NCBI GenBank assembly: GCA_964356355.1
Contig: CAYHGX010000001.1
Coordinates: forward strand, 62,001 to 126,000
Direction: 5' to 3'
Origin: CAYHGX01 sp964356355
GTDB taxonomy: Bacteria; Patescibacteriota; Gracilibacteria; UBA1369; LOWO2-01-FULL-3
DNA: 64,000 bases
A program made the position numbers and the translations under genes. Shown one piece after another: positions 35,302 through 44,426 of the stretch (the first letter of the stretch is position 1; the number at the start of each line of letters is the position of its first letter). The notes beneath the pieces are model-generated. The model saw only the letters and a program-made list of their open reading frames with translations, made no database searches and was not told the origin of the DNA.

Positions 35302-35991
35302 ATGTATAAATTGGTACTTCTTAGGCACGGTGAAAGCACTTGGAATATGGAGAATCGGTTCACTGGTTGGACTGATGTGGATTTGAGCGTGAAGGGTAGA
35401 AATGAGGCTAGGGTCGCTGGTGAGATGTTGAAAAGGGATGGGGTTGTTTTTGATGTGGCTTTTACCTCTTTGCAGAAGAGAGCTATAGATACGATGGAAA
35501 TTGCGATGGGGATTTTGGGTGGAAATCCCGAGGTGGTGAAATCCTGGAAATTGAATGAACGTCACTATGGTGCATTGCAGGGGTTGAATAAGGCGGAAAC
35601 GGCTGAAAAGTATGGTGATGAACAGGTTCATATTTGGCGCAGGAGTTATGATGTGAGGCCGCCGGCGTTGACTGAAGATGATGAACGTTATCCGGGAAAT
35701 GATCCAGCTTACAAAGATTTCCCAAAGGCGGATTTGCCTTTAACTGAGTCGTTAAAGGATACTGTGGAGAGGGTTATTCCTTATTATGAGAATAAGATTT
35801 TGCCGTTGATGAAGAGTGGAAAGAGATTGATTATTGTGGCTCATGGTAATAGTTTGCGAGCTTTAGTGAAGCACCTTGATCATATTTCTGATGAGAAAAT
35901 TCCAGAATTAAATATTCCTACTGGCGTGCCTTTAGTGTATGAGTTTGATGAAGATTTTAGGCCGGTGAAGCACTATTATCTTGGTGCTTAA
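35302..35991 (+). CDS. gpmA: 2,3-bisphosphoglycerate-dependent phosphoglycerate mutase
   Basis: Interconverts 3- and 2-phosphoglycerate. The phosphohistidine motif LLRHGESTWNMENRFTGWTD is at residues 5-24, the second catalytic part is LNERHYGALQGLNKAETA, and the C-terminal His is in IIVAHGNSLRALVKHL. The length (229 residues) fits the dimeric dPGM family. I choose the ATG at 35302, directly behind an extended -10 box, rather than upstream in-frame codons in the AT-rich gap. With tpiA and pyk it covers part of lower glycolysis. Confidence 0.95.
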   Translation: MYKLVLLRHGESTWNMENRFTGWTDVDLSVKGRNEARVAGEMLKRDGVVFDVAFTSLQKRAIDTMEIAMGILGGNPEVVKSWKLNERHYGALQGLNKAETAEKYGDEQVHIWRRSYDVRPPALTEDDERYPGNDPAYKDFPKADLPLTESLKDTVERVIPYYENKILPLMKSGKRLIIVAHGNSLRALVKHLDHISDEKIPELNIPTGVPLVYEFDEDFRPVKHYYLGA

Positions 35992-35993
35992 TT

Positions 35994-36764
35994 TTATAGG
36001 AGGAAAAGAGATTGATACCAGTTGATGAGTTTTTCGCTGTAGGCTAGGGAAATTGTGAGTCCGATAATTAGGAATGGGCCAAAAGGAAGGAGTGTTTTGC
36101 CTGTAGCTTTTTTAAATGCCATGAGACTAATCCCAACAATTGAGCCAAGTACATAGGCAAGGAAGAGAGCAATGCCTCCGTTTGTGAGTCCTAATGTGGT
36201 ACCAAGTAGCAGGCCGAGGCGAATGTCTCCACCTCCGATCCAGCGACCGCGCGAAAGAATGAATTGTAATGCGAAGAATCCACCGATGATAAAGGCACCG
36301 ATGAGCATAGATTTTGGTTCAACTATTTTAAGTGCCCAATTTCCTAGTAAGGTAAGGAAAATAGCCGGTAAGCTGTAGCTGTCTGGAATTTCTTTATAGC
36401 GAAGATCGTAGAAAAATATGCCGATTAAGAGAGTGAAGAGGAGGCCATAAAAGGCGAGAAAGGGGATTTTAGTGATACCAAAATTTAGCATTATTATGAG
36501 ATAGGAAAGGCCAGTGGTGAGCTCGATGAGTGGGTAATAGGTGGAAATTGATTTTTTGCATTTTGCGCATTTACCATTGAGAAAGAGATAGCTGAAAATT
36601 GGAACTAGGTGATACCAGTTTAACTTTTTTTTGCAATTTGGACAGATGGAACGGCCCATGATGAAGCCTTTTTTCTTGCTATGGAGTCGGTAATTGATTG
36701 CACCCAAAAAACTGCCGATGCAGGTGCCAAAGATGAATGCTAATGTTGCAAAAATTGTATTCAT
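35994..36764 (-). CDS. pilD: Type IV prepilin peptidase/methyltransferase
   Basis: Cleaves and N-methylates prepilin-like proteins at the inner membrane. The N-terminal zinc module has CPNCKKKLNWYHLVPIFSYL and CAKCKKSISTYYPLIEL. The two catalytic aspartates are in FFYDLRYKEIPD and RWIGGGDIRLG. About seven membrane helices and a length of 256 residues fit the family. The ATG overlaps the TPR gene by 4 bases, placing it last in a pyk-ruvC-TPR-pilD operon. No pilin gene is seen in the window. Confidence 0.93.
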   Translation of the reverse strand: MNTIFATLAFIFGTCIGSFLGAINYRLHSKKKGFIMGRSICPNCKKKLNWYHLVPIFSYLFLNGKCAKCKKSISTYYPLIELTTGLSYLIIMLNFGITKIPFLAFYGLLFTLLIGIFFYDLRYKEIPDSYSLPAIFLTLLGNWALKIVEPKSMLIGAFIIGGFFALQFILSRGRWIGGGDIRLGLLLGTTLGLTNGGIALFLAYVLGSIVGISLMAFKKATGKTLLPFGPFLIIGLTISLAYSEKLINWYQSLFLL

Positions 36765-38209
36765 GGGTTTTGGGTGAGTGATTGAGATGAAAAATATTGA
36801 TCAAGTTCTGGTTGGGAGAGTTGCTTGAGACGAGTGGAAGCGAGTGCCGCAATTGAAGTGCCTTGGCTTACGGAAAATGCTTTTTCATAGAATTGTTTTG
36901 CGAGTGTGGTGTTGCCTTGTTTTTCGTAGTACCAGCCGAAATTTAGAAATGCTGCATCGAAATTTGGTTGAAGATTTAATGCTTGAGTTAGATATTTTTC
37001 TGCGAGGTCATAGTTGCCTGCGGCGGTGTTGGCCCAGCCAACGAGGTTGTAACTCATTGCTTGATCCGGATGATATTTAACCGCTATGTTTGCCAAGGCG
37101 ATGGCGTTTATTGGAGTGTTTAATTTTTCAATATTTAGCCAGATTGCTCGAATAAAAATGTCGAGATTGCCCGGATTGGCTGCTATTACTTTTTCATAAC
37201 TTTGAGCTGATTTTTGAAATTCTTGTTGGATTAAATAGATATCTCCGAGTTTTAAGTTTAATTGGTCTTTGGGTGTGTATCCTGCCTTGTCGGCTTGTTT
37301 GAGATAGCCTTCGGCATGTTTTAAGTCATTGGCTGAAAAATAGGCGAGTCCTAAATAAAAGAGGGTTTCAGGTTTTGTGGAATCTAAGGCTTTTGCTTTG
37401 AGGAAACTGTCAATTGCGTCTTGAGGCTTGTTGGTAGCTAGATAGCAATAACCAAGTACGATCCAGGCATCACGGTAGTTGTTTTTTTGAGTTATGATGT
37501 CAAATAGTAGTGGAATAGCGCTTTCAAATTGATGATTTTGCGCGAGTGATTTTGCGAGTAAAAGCTGTAGGAATACTTGTTCTGCTTCGGAATAGAATTC
37601 AAATGTGTTGAAGGCATCGAGATATTTTTGAGCAGTTTTGCCGGCTTGTTTGAATTCTTTTTTTGCCGTGGGAAAGTCTTTATATAGAATTAGTATTTCG
37701 CCTCTTAGTTGGGCAACCTGTGGAAGATTTTCCGGTAATTTCCAGACGTAATTTTTTGCGTCTTCGATTCTGCGAAGGTTGAGTAGCGAATGTACTGTGC
37801 CGCTTTTTATGTTTAGATTTTCTGGGCTTAGAGTTTCTGCTTTTAAATATGCATTGAGAGCTTTCTCATATTGACTTACTGCGGTGTAGCTTTGAGCCAG
37901 GCTTAATAGTGGGATTGTAGAATTGGGGTTTGTTTTAACTGCGTTTTCAAAATTTGTGATGGCGGTGATGTAGTCTCCTTGTTCGTACGCTGATTTTCCT
38001 TTAGCTAAATAGCCGTTGTAGTCTGGGGAGCTAATGGTTTCTGTTGGTTGAGTTGGTGGTGTTGTTGTTTGAGTTGAAGTTTCAACTGGAGGTGTTTCGG
38101 TAATAACTTCTGGAATTTCTACTGCAGTTCGGGGACTTAAAAATGTGAAAACAATTAGCGTTGCGCCAGCGATGATAATTACCCATAAAAATGCGGTGAG
38201 TGTTCTCAT
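36761..38209 (-). CDS. Membrane-anchored TPR protein
   Basis: 482 residues: one N-terminal membrane anchor (about residues 7-25), a Pro/Thr-rich linker, then at least eight tetratricopeptide repeats to the C-terminus (for example AKGKSAYEQGDYITAITNFE and AFLNFGWYYEKQGNTTLAKQ). Such proteins scaffold envelope complexes; adjacency to pilD makes a pilus or secretion role possible. It overlaps both ruvC and pilD by 4 bases. No enzymatic domain is seen. Confidence 0.85.
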   Translation of the reverse strand: MRTLTAFLWVIIIAGATLIVFTFLSPRTAVEIPEVITETPPVETSTQTTTPPTQPTETISSPDYNGYLAKGKSAYEQGDYITAITNFENAVKTNPNSTIPLLSLAQSYTAVSQYEKALNAYLKAETLSPENLNIKSGTVHSLLNLRRIEDAKNYVWKLPENLPQVAQLRGEILILYKDFPTAKKEFKQAGKTAQKYLDAFNTFEFYSEAEQVFLQLLLAKSLAQNHQFESAIPLLFDIITQKNNYRDAWIVLGYCYLATNKPQDAIDSFLKAKALDSTKPETLFYLGLAYFSANDLKHAEGYLKQADKAGYTPKDQLNLKLGDIYLIQQEFQKSAQSYEKVIAANPGNLDIFIRAIWLNIEKLNTPINAIALANIAVKYHPDQAMSYNLVGWANTAAGNYDLAEKYLTQALNLQPNFDAAFLNFGWYYEKQGNTTLAKQFYEKAFSVSQGTSIAALASTRLKQLSQPELDQYFSSQSLTQNP

Positions 38210-38706
38210 TGGTTTTGAAGTGCTAACTGTTTAATAAGTGCGAGTGAATTTGATAGGCAAATTGCTAGGGCTACGGCATCTGCTGCATCGTCGGGTTTTG
38301 GTATTTGATTTAAATTTAGGATCATTTTCACCATTTGTTGGACCATTTTTTTGTCGGCTTTTCCATATCCGCAAATGGACATTTTCATTTCTAGTGGGGT
38401 GTATTCTTGCAGAGAGATATTGTGTTCTGTGAGTTTTTGAAGAATTACTCCGCGTGCTTGAGCAACTGAAATTGCGGTTTTTACGTTGGTTTTGAAAAAG
38501 AGTTTTTCAACTGCAGCGTAGCTTGGTTGATATTTTTTTATGATAAATTCTAGGTCTTGGGCGATCTCTTGGAGGCGGTTTGCTGCTGGTGAATTTTTAT
38601 CTGTTTTGATACAACCATAGGTGATTAATTTCATGTTTCCATTAATGTTTTCTAGGATTGCGAATCCTGTTGTGGCTGTGCCTGGATCAATTCCAATGAT
38701 GCGCAT
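38206..38706 (-). CDS. ruvC: Holliday-junction resolvase RuvC
   Basis: Cuts Holliday junctions during recombination. The RNase H-fold acidic residues are visible: Asp in IGIDPGTATTGFAI, Glu in YAAVEKLFFKTN, and the C-terminal pair in KPDDAADAVALAICLS. It has 166 residues, as expected. It starts 2 bases after pyk and overlaps the TPR gene by 4 bases. RuvA is encoded separately at 45099; RuvB is not in the window. Confidence 0.95.
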   Translation of the reverse strand: MRIIGIDPGTATTGFAILENINGNMKLITYGCIKTDKNSPAANRLQEIAQDLEFIIKKYQPSYAAVEKLFFKTNVKTAISVAQARGVILQKLTEHNISLQEYTPLEMKMSICGYGKADKKMVQQMVKMILNLNQIPKPDDAADAVALAICLSNSLALIKQLALQNQ

Positions 38707-38708
38707 TT

Positions 38709-40103
38709 TTAAATTTTTAGTGTAGAAATTTGTAGCGATCGTGGGCCTTTAGCGCGGATAAAAATAATTTTGCTTTTCTTTTTGATAAGTTTTTTAATTT
38801 CTTTTTCAGGTTCTGTCATCGGGACTGTGATGATTTCATTTATGCCCCAAGTGAGCTGAAGCATGCGGGCAACTTTTTCGTTGTCGCAGATGGTAATGAT
38901 GTTGGTGTATGGTCTGAATTTGGCTAGATTGATTGCTTCTTGTCCGTCTGGAGAATGAACAACAAGGAAGTTTGCTTTTGTTTCTAGTGCAATGTCGCAA
39001 GCATTTAGAAGTGTGGAATTGGCGATTGAAAGGTATTTCGTAAGGGTGATTTCCTCTATTAGTTCTGGATTTTTTTGCAGTTCTTTTTCAACGTCGATAA
39101 TTACGCGACTTAAAATGTTTACAGCTTTTATTGGGTATTTGCCCGTTGCAGTTTCGTTTGAAAGCATGATGGCATCGGTATGATCGAGTACGGCATTGGC
39201 TGCATCGGAAATTTCTGCGCGTGTGGGACGGGAATTTGTAACCATTGAAAGTAAAACTTCGGTGGCAGTGATGACGGGTTTTCCAAATTTGTTAGAAAGA
39301 TGAATAATGCGCTTTTGGATAATGGGGACGTGCTCCAGTGGAATATCTGTTCCTAAGTCGCCGCGTGCTACCATTACTCCATCAGATATTTTGATGATTT
39401 CCTCAAGATTTTTTATGGCTTCGTGTCGTTCTATTTTGGCGATTATTGGAGTTTCTGCTCCGTTTTCTTTGAGAAAAGTTTGAAGATCTTGGATGTCCTT
39501 TTTGTTTTTAACAAAGGATAAAGCTACGAAGTCGACGTCGTTTTTGATTCCAAATAATGCATCTCTTTTATCTTTGTCTGTAAGGGTTTTTGCTTTGATA
39601 GTGCCGTTTGGCAGGGCTAGTCCGTTGTGTGTTTTGATGATTCCCGGAGTGAGAACTTTTGCGATGATGGTGGTTTTCTCAACCTTTAAAACTTTTGTTT
39701 CTACTTCGCCATCATTTAAAAGAAGGATGTGATTTTTTTTGCAGTCTTTTACTATGTCTTTATATGCTACGGGGATGATTGTTTCTTTGTGATTTTTTCT
39801 GCCGATGATTGGTGCAATTGTGTAGGTAATGATTTCGTTTTTTTCTAATTTCATTCCTTCTTTGGGGAGTTCGCCGAGACGAATTTTGGGGCCTTGAAGA
39901 TCTTGAAGAATGGCGATTCTAAGTCCGGTTTCTTTTTCTGCGGCATGGATATTGTCGATTAATTTTTGATGTTCTTCATAGGTGCCGTGTGAGAAATTTA
40001 ATCGCGCTACATTCATGCCGTTTTCTGCGAGAGCCTTGATGGCCTCTTTAGTGCTGCACGCAGGGCCGAGGGTGGCGACGATTTTTGTTTTTTTTTGGTA
40101 CAT
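38709..40103 (-). CDS. pyk: Pyruvate kinase
   Basis: Converts phosphoenolpyruvate and ADP to pyruvate and ATP. Signatures include TKIVATLGPACSTKEAI, NVARLNFSHGTYEEH, the active-site block IIAKIERHEAIKNLEEII with GVMVARGDLG, and the domain A segment NSRPTRAEISDAANAVLDHT. At 464 residues it has the A, B and C domains and no extra PEP-utiliser domain. It leads the pyk-ruvC-TPR-pilD run; a dispersed repeat lies just upstream of its start. Confidence 0.95.
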   Translation of the reverse strand: MYQKKTKIVATLGPACSTKEAIKALAENGMNVARLNFSHGTYEEHQKLIDNIHAAEKETGLRIAILQDLQGPKIRLGELPKEGMKLEKNEIITYTIAPIIGRKNHKETIIPVAYKDIVKDCKKNHILLLNDGEVETKVLKVEKTTIIAKVLTPGIIKTHNGLALPNGTIKAKTLTDKDKRDALFGIKNDVDFVALSFVKNKKDIQDLQTFLKENGAETPIIAKIERHEAIKNLEEIIKISDGVMVARGDLGTDIPLEHVPIIQKRIIHLSNKFGKPVITATEVLLSMVTNSRPTRAEISDAANAVLDHTDAIMLSNETATGKYPIKAVNILSRVIIDVEKELQKNPELIEEITLTKYLSIANSTLLNACDIALETKANFLVVHSPDGQEAINLAKFRPYTNIITICDNEKVARMLQLTWGINEIITVPMTEPEKEIKKLIKKKSKIIFIRAKGPRSLQISTLKI

Positions 40104-40114
40104 AGGTGAGGGGA

Positions 40115-40178
40115 GTTGGCACCTTGCTATGGCGCTCGGTGGGTTAAGTTGTTAGCACTTCGCTTCGCTCGCGCTTGG
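40115..40178. repeat. Dispersed GC-rich repeat, intergenic copy
   Basis: Between pyk and glmS: CTTGCTATGGCGCTCGGTGG, then TTAAGTTGTTAGCACTTCGC and a GC-rich tail of alternating CGCT/CGC. The same layout recurs at 49823-49890 and in part at 17671-17713. Several nested short palindromes suggest a hairpin. It lies downstream of glmS and upstream of pyk on the minus strand. Confidence 0.55.
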
Positions 40179-40183
40179 AAAGT

Positions 40184-41962
40184 TTATTTTACAGTGACTG
40201 ATTTTGCCAGGTTTCTTGGCTTGTCTGGATCGTTTTTGCGGAGGACGGCGAGCTGGTAGGAGAGGATTTGAATAGGGATTATATTAACTATTGGTGAAGT
40301 TTGGCCGGTGTCGGGGACACGAATCCAGTAGTCGAAGACTTCATGTTTTTCTGGAGAGATGCCGATGATATATCCGCCGCGAGCTTTTACTTCTGTGGCG
40401 TTGGAGATCATTTCTTTTTTTGTATCATCGTTTGGTACGAGTGCGATTACCGGAGTGTTCTTGGAGATCAGTGCGAGTGGGCCGTGCTTGAGTTCGCCTC
40501 CTGCGAAGCCTTCGGCGTGGATGTAGGAAACCTCTTGTAGCTTGATTGCGGACTCAAGTGCGATGGGGTAATTTTTGCCGCGGCCAATGATATACATGGA
40601 TTCTACATGCTTAATTTTTTTCGCAACTTTCATAATGTGGTCTACGTAGCGCGGATTCAACATGTCGTTTATTTGGCTTGCCGTAGAGATGAGGAGCTCT
40701 TTGCCTTTTTCGATTCCGCCGTCGCAGGCGTAGGCTAGAAGTGTGAGAATTGCGATTTGTGAGGTAGTGGCTTTAGTGGAGGCCACTGCTTTTTCTGGGC
40801 CGGCTTTGATGGGAACGACGATATCTGACTCCCGGGACATCGTGGAATTTTCAACATTTATAATGGAGGCAACTTTTACCTTTTTTGATTTTGCCACTTC
40901 AATGGCTTCAAGAGTGTCGGCTGTTTCTCCGGACTGGGAAACGGCGATCATTAAAGTTTTGGGTGTGAGGAAATCTTTGTTTTTTCCAAACTCGGATCCA
41001 AAGCTGAAATTCACATGTTTTTTGGAGATTTCGGCGAAGAGATATTCTGCCACCATACAAACTTTTCCGGCGGTGCCGCAGCCCACGAGGTAGGTGCCGA
41101 AGGCTTTTTTGATTTCTGCGGCAAGTTGGTTTATTACTTTTGGGTCTTGGTTTATGGCGCGATTTAGTGTGTCTTTTTGTTCCATGATTTCTTTGATCAT
41201 GAAGTGTGCAAAGTCTCCTTTTTCGGCACTTTCAATGTCCCAGTCAATTTCAATGATACGTTTTTTAACCTCTTTTTTTTCTTTGATGTCGAAGAATTTT
41301 AGGCCTTTGTTATTGATGGTGACGAGCTGGTTGTCGTCGAGATAGATAACTTTTTTAGTGTATGGGAGGAAGGCTGGAATGTCGGAGGCTATGAAGAATT
41401 CTTTGTTGTTTTCTCCCACTCCAATGATTAGTGGAGAGCCTTTTCTGGCAGCAATGATTTGGTCACTCTCTTGCCCTATAACGATGATTGCATAGCGTCC
41501 TTCAATATCTGCGGTAGCGAGTTTTACGCTCTCTTCAAGTGAGTTGCTTTTGTGATATTCTTCGATGAGATGGGCGATTACTTCGGTGTCAGTTTCAGAG
41601 ATAAATTTGTGTCCTTTCTTCTGAAGTTTCTTTTTGAATTCGAGGTAATTTTCGAAAATGCCGTTGTGTACCAGGACGATTTTTTTATCGGCTGAAGAGT
41701 GGGGGTGAGCATTTTTTTTAGTAACTCCACCGTGCGTGGCCCAGCGTGAATGCCCAATTGCCAGATTGGAGGATTTGAAATTAAAATCTTTGACTTTGAT
41801 GTCTCCGATTTTGCCAACGTCTTTTTTTATTTCGATGCCTTCGGAGGTTTTGTAGGCGATGCCCCAGGAATCATAGCCACGATATTCCAAAGATTTGAGG
41901 CCTTTGATGACGATTTCTGCCGCGTTTTTGCGCGGTCCTAAATAGGTGAAAATTCCACACAT
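40184..41962 (-). CDS. glmS: Glutamine-fructose-6-phosphate aminotransferase (isomerising)
   Basis: Makes glucosamine-6-phosphate for peptidoglycan and other amino-sugars. Cys2 (MCGIFTYLGP) is the N-terminal glutaminase nucleophile after Met removal; SLEYRGYDSWGIAY and HSRWATHGGVTKKNAHPHSS complete that domain. Two SIS domains follow (CGTAGKVCMVAEYLF, VSQSGETADTLEAIE and GRGKNYPIALESAIKLQEVS), ending in NLAKSVTVK. The length of 592 residues is normal. The 5' gap shows no glmS ribozyme core that I can recognise. Confidence 0.96.
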   Translation of the reverse strand: MCGIFTYLGPRKNAAEIVIKGLKSLEYRGYDSWGIAYKTSEGIEIKKDVGKIGDIKVKDFNFKSSNLAIGHSRWATHGGVTKKNAHPHSSADKKIVLVHNGIFENYLEFKKKLQKKGHKFISETDTEVIAHLIEEYHKSNSLEESVKLATADIEGRYAIIVIGQESDQIIAARKGSPLIIGVGENNKEFFIASDIPAFLPYTKKVIYLDDNQLVTINNKGLKFFDIKEKKEVKKRIIEIDWDIESAEKGDFAHFMIKEIMEQKDTLNRAINQDPKVINQLAAEIKKAFGTYLVGCGTAGKVCMVAEYLFAEISKKHVNFSFGSEFGKNKDFLTPKTLMIAVSQSGETADTLEAIEVAKSKKVKVASIINVENSTMSRESDIVVPIKAGPEKAVASTKATTSQIAILTLLAYACDGGIEKGKELLISTASQINDMLNPRYVDHIMKVAKKIKHVESMYIIGRGKNYPIALESAIKLQEVSYIHAEGFAGGELKHGPLALISKNTPVIALVPNDDTKKEMISNATEVKARGGYIIGISPEKHEVFDYWIRVPDTGQTSPIVNIIPIQILSYQLAVLRKNDPDKPRNLAKSVTVK

Positions 41963-42023
41963 AATATATTGTTAAATCTTATTGATTTTAGTTGATTTTA
42001 GCCCTTTTGTGGAGGAGGATTGG

Positions 42024-42051
42024 TTGACAAATTGGTAAAGAGGACTAGTAT
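42024..42051 (+). promoter_or_regulatory. Promoter of the 102-aa gene
   Basis: TTGACA and TAGTAT are 16 bases apart. Transcription would begin near 42058, which rules out the TTG at 42020 and supports the ATG at 42074 as start codon. Confidence 0.65.
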
Positions 42052-42073
42052 CGTTTTCTTAAGGATTTTTAAT

Positions 42074-42382
42074 ATGGAGGTTGGGAGTGAAAATGAGGGT
42101 TTGAGTGAGGAGGAAGTGTCTTTGTTGATGAATTTGGAACGGTTAATTGGGGTGAGATATAGTGATCAGGTGTATAGAGTTTATTTTGAAAAGATGGTTG
42201 CCGGTGATAAAATTTATGTTTCGTGTTCGGTGGTTTCACTTAAAGCGGATCCTATTAGTATGAAATATCATACCGTGGGTGGGTTTTATGATTTGAAGAA
42301 TAATTGTTTTATTCGTCGACGTGGTGAATCGGAAAGTTCTGAGTTTAGGGCTTTTTTGAATGCTTATGAGCCTATTGAGTAG
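42074..42382 (+). CDS. Small protein of unknown function
   Basis: A 102-residue acidic protein with an N-terminal helix (SEEEVSLLMNLERLIG) and a beta-rich rest (QVYRVYFEKMVAGDKIYVSC and MKYHTVGGFYDLKNNCFIRR). No family recognised. It is a single gene with its own promoter, convergent with the aminopeptidase gene 6 bases away. Confidence 0.65.
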   Translation: MEVGSENEGLSEEEVSLLMNLERLIGVRYSDQVYRVYFEKMVAGDKIYVSCSVVSLKADPISMKYHTVGGFYDLKNNCFIRRRGESESSEFRAFLNAYEPIE

Positions 42383-42388
42383 TTTCTT

Positions 42389-43462
42389 TTAGATTTGTTT
42401 CGAGATTTTGGTGAGATTTTTGTTGCTGTTTTTTGTAATGAGGAGCATGTCTTCGATGCGAACGCCGAATTCTCCTGGAAGATAAATGCCTGGTTCGATG
42501 GTAATGATTTGGTTTTCCTTGAGCGGTTTTGTGTACTTTTCGGAGAGGGCAGGTGATTCGTGAATATCAAGGCCGATGCCGTGGCCGCCGGAGTGGCCGT
42601 ACATTTCTCCGTAGCCGGCTTTTTCGATAATGCTGCGTCCAAGGTGATCGGCTTCGGCTCCTGTGAGGCCAGCCTTAATGCCTTTGATGCTGGCGAGTTG
42701 GGCTTCGAGTACAAGATTGTAAATTTCTTTTTGCTTGGGAGTGGGTGGTGCGGTGAAGATCATGCGGGTCATGTCGCTGCAATAGTTGTCGTATTTCATG
42801 CCCATGTCGATGAGAATGATGTCGCCTTTTTTTAGCTTGGTGCGGGTGGGGTCGTGGTGTGGGCGAGCGGAGTGAGCGCCGAAGGCTACAATTGGATCGA
42901 AGGATACATCGTTGGCACCAAATTCTATGCCAAGTTGGCGGATTCCCCAGGCTATTTCAAGTTCGGTTATTGGTCTACTGGAAAGGGTCGGAAGTGCTTC
43001 CTGTATAATATTCTTGATCGCGAGGAAGACTTTTTCGTTTATACGTTGGCTTTTTGTGGTCTTGGCAATTTCGTCCGGAGTTTTGATTTCGCGTTTGGTC
43101 TCAATGTCACCGGCGATGTTTATGAATTTAATTTTTTGACCGGGCAGACGACAAAGTTTTTGATATTTTTTGAATTGAGAAAGTGTGAGGTCGTTCTCAT
43201 CGATGCCGATGGTTGTGATGGAATGTTTTTTGAGAAGTTTTTGCCAGTGGAGTTTTACTTGTTCGGGATTTTTCCAAAGTTTGGTGATGTCTACGAGTTC
43301 GATGTTTTTATAGATGCTGTCTTTGGCGCGCTCGATGTAACGGAAGTCGGTGAAGAGGTAGGTTTTGGATTTTGTTTGCAGAAGGAAACCGGAGGAGCCG
43401 GTGAAGTTGGATAGATATTGGATGTTGGATTTGTTGGTGATGAGATTGGCTTGATTTTGCAT
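42389..43462 (-). CDS. Xaa-Pro aminopeptidase/dipeptidase (M24 family)
   Basis: Removes N-terminal residues before proline, using two metal ions. All five ligands of the pita-bread fold are visible: Asp in DIILIDMGMKYDNYCSDMTR (two), His in GHSGGHGIGLDIHE, Glu in IITIEPGIYLPG and Glu in GVRIEDMLLI. The N-terminal 120 residues form the creatinase-like domain. At 357 residues it matches the PepQ/YpdF group better than full AMPP. Its promoter overlaps that of the divergent gene at 43503 (TATAAA 10 bases before the ATG). Confidence 0.92.
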   Translation of the reverse strand: MQNQANLITNKSNIQYLSNFTGSSGFLLQTKSKTYLFTDFRYIERAKDSIYKNIELVDITKLWKNPEQVKLHWQKLLKKHSITTIGIDENDLTLSQFKKYQKLCRLPGQKIKFINIAGDIETKREIKTPDEIAKTTKSQRINEKVFLAIKNIIQEALPTLSSRPITELEIAWGIRQLGIEFGANDVSFDPIVAFGAHSARPHHDPTRTKLKKGDIILIDMGMKYDNYCSDMTRMIFTAPPTPKQKEIYNLVLEAQLASIKGIKAGLTGAEADHLGRSIIEKAGYGEMYGHSGGHGIGLDIHESPALSEKYTKPLKENQIITIEPGIYLPGEFGVRIEDMLLITKNSNKNLTKISKQI

Positions 43463-43480
43463 GTGTGGAAGTTTTATAGT
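43451..43480 (+). promoter_or_regulatory. Promoter of the 268-aa gene
   Basis: TTGATT and TATAGT are separated by 18 bases, partly inside the divergent aminopeptidase gene. The ATG at 43503 lies about 16 bases after the predicted transcription start. Confidence 0.45.
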
Positions 43481-43502
43481 GCGCTCTTATATTAACAATA
43501 TT

Positions 43503-44309
43503 ATGGCGTTAGGTGCAGCAAGAAATTTAGGAGAAGGGGGTGATTCGATGAGAGAGGAGTTGCGCATGCAGTATGAGGGGAGAGTTGCAAATACTTTGAA
43601 GCGCTATCCAGAAGGATTGGAGCCACCGGGCTTTGACCAGTTAGTTCTTGAGGAGCAAACATTGCAGGCAATTGGGCATATGGAAAATCCGGCCTTGCTT
43701 TTGTATATTAATAGAAAGCCTTGGGATATTGCGGGGCAAATTGGTTGTAAAAAGGATTTTGGAGCACCATTTCTACTTGGTGGCTTTTTTATAAATCCGG
43801 GCTTGGTTGATCGAGGAAGGGTAACGTCTGGTTTTCCAGTTTTCATATATGAGCGGGATTTGCCTCATGGTGGTGCGGTTTCTTATTATCCAAGGAGAAC
43901 CGAGCTTCAAATGTATGATGGGCAATGGCGAGCCCAAGTGGCGGATGCGGGAGAGGGGGATGGTGTGATTTTTGAATATCCTGAACGCGTTGTGACTAGG
44001 AGTGAGTTAGATTTTTCGGCTTCACATGAATTATTAAAGCAAGGATTGCAGCCAATGGGGGATCTAGCTGATTACTTGGAGTTGGTGAAATCTTGTAAGG
44101 CAAATGGTGAAAACATTGATTTGGGTGCAACTAATTTTACGGCTTTAGGATCTGTGAGAAACCGGGATTTTGGTACTGATATAGTTTCTGCCTATGTGGA
44201 CAGTGATGGGCAGGTGAAAGTTTCTAATGTTGGAGGAAATCACATAGCCCAGAAGATTAAAAAACGCGGATTGGTGGATATTCCGATTCTGGATAGGTTT
44301 GCGATTTAA
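43503..44309 (+). CDS. Protein of unknown function (268 aa)
   Basis: I do not recognise this protein. It has an N-terminal helical segment (SMREELRMQYEGRVANTLKR), a Gly/Pro-rich middle with probable beta strands, and no signal peptide or membrane helix, so it is probably cytoplasmic. I prefer the ATG at 43503 to the in-frame ATG at 43461, which would precede the predicted transcript start. The following 117 bases to the next gene hold a 14-base perfect palindrome (44393-44406) and nothing else I can name. Confidence 0.7.
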   Translation: MALGAARNLGEGGDSMREELRMQYEGRVANTLKRYPEGLEPPGFDQLVLEEQTLQAIGHMENPALLLYINRKPWDIAGQIGCKKDFGAPFLLGGFFINPGLVDRGRVTSGFPVFIYERDLPHGGAVSYYPRRTELQMYDGQWRAQVADAGEGDGVIFEYPERVVTRSELDFSASHELLKQGLQPMGDLADYLELVKSCKANGENIDLGATNFTALGSVRNRDFGTDIVSAYVDSDGQVKVSNVGGNHIAQKIKKRGLVDIPILDRFAI

Positions 44310-44426
44310 GTTTCATCTCTGTGGACGTTGTCCCAGGGGCCAGTTTTTTGGAGGCCAAATGGCTTGAATTAGCCCTTGTTTCTGGCGAAATCTCTGCGCG
44401 CGCAGACATTTAATATATTTTAAAAC

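Noticed and set aside
41963..42023. Possible glmS ribozyme upstream of glmS
   Set aside because: The gap is too short and AT-rich, with no recognisable ribozyme core.
42854..43414. 186-codon open frame on the + strand opposite the aminopeptidase gene
   Set aside because: The minus-strand frame carries all M24 metal ligands; the + frame is Phe/Gly-rich shadow sequence.
44393..44406. Perfect 14-base palindrome TCTGCGCGCGCAGA
   Set aside because: No T-run, no second copy and no loop; could be an operator but nothing supports that.
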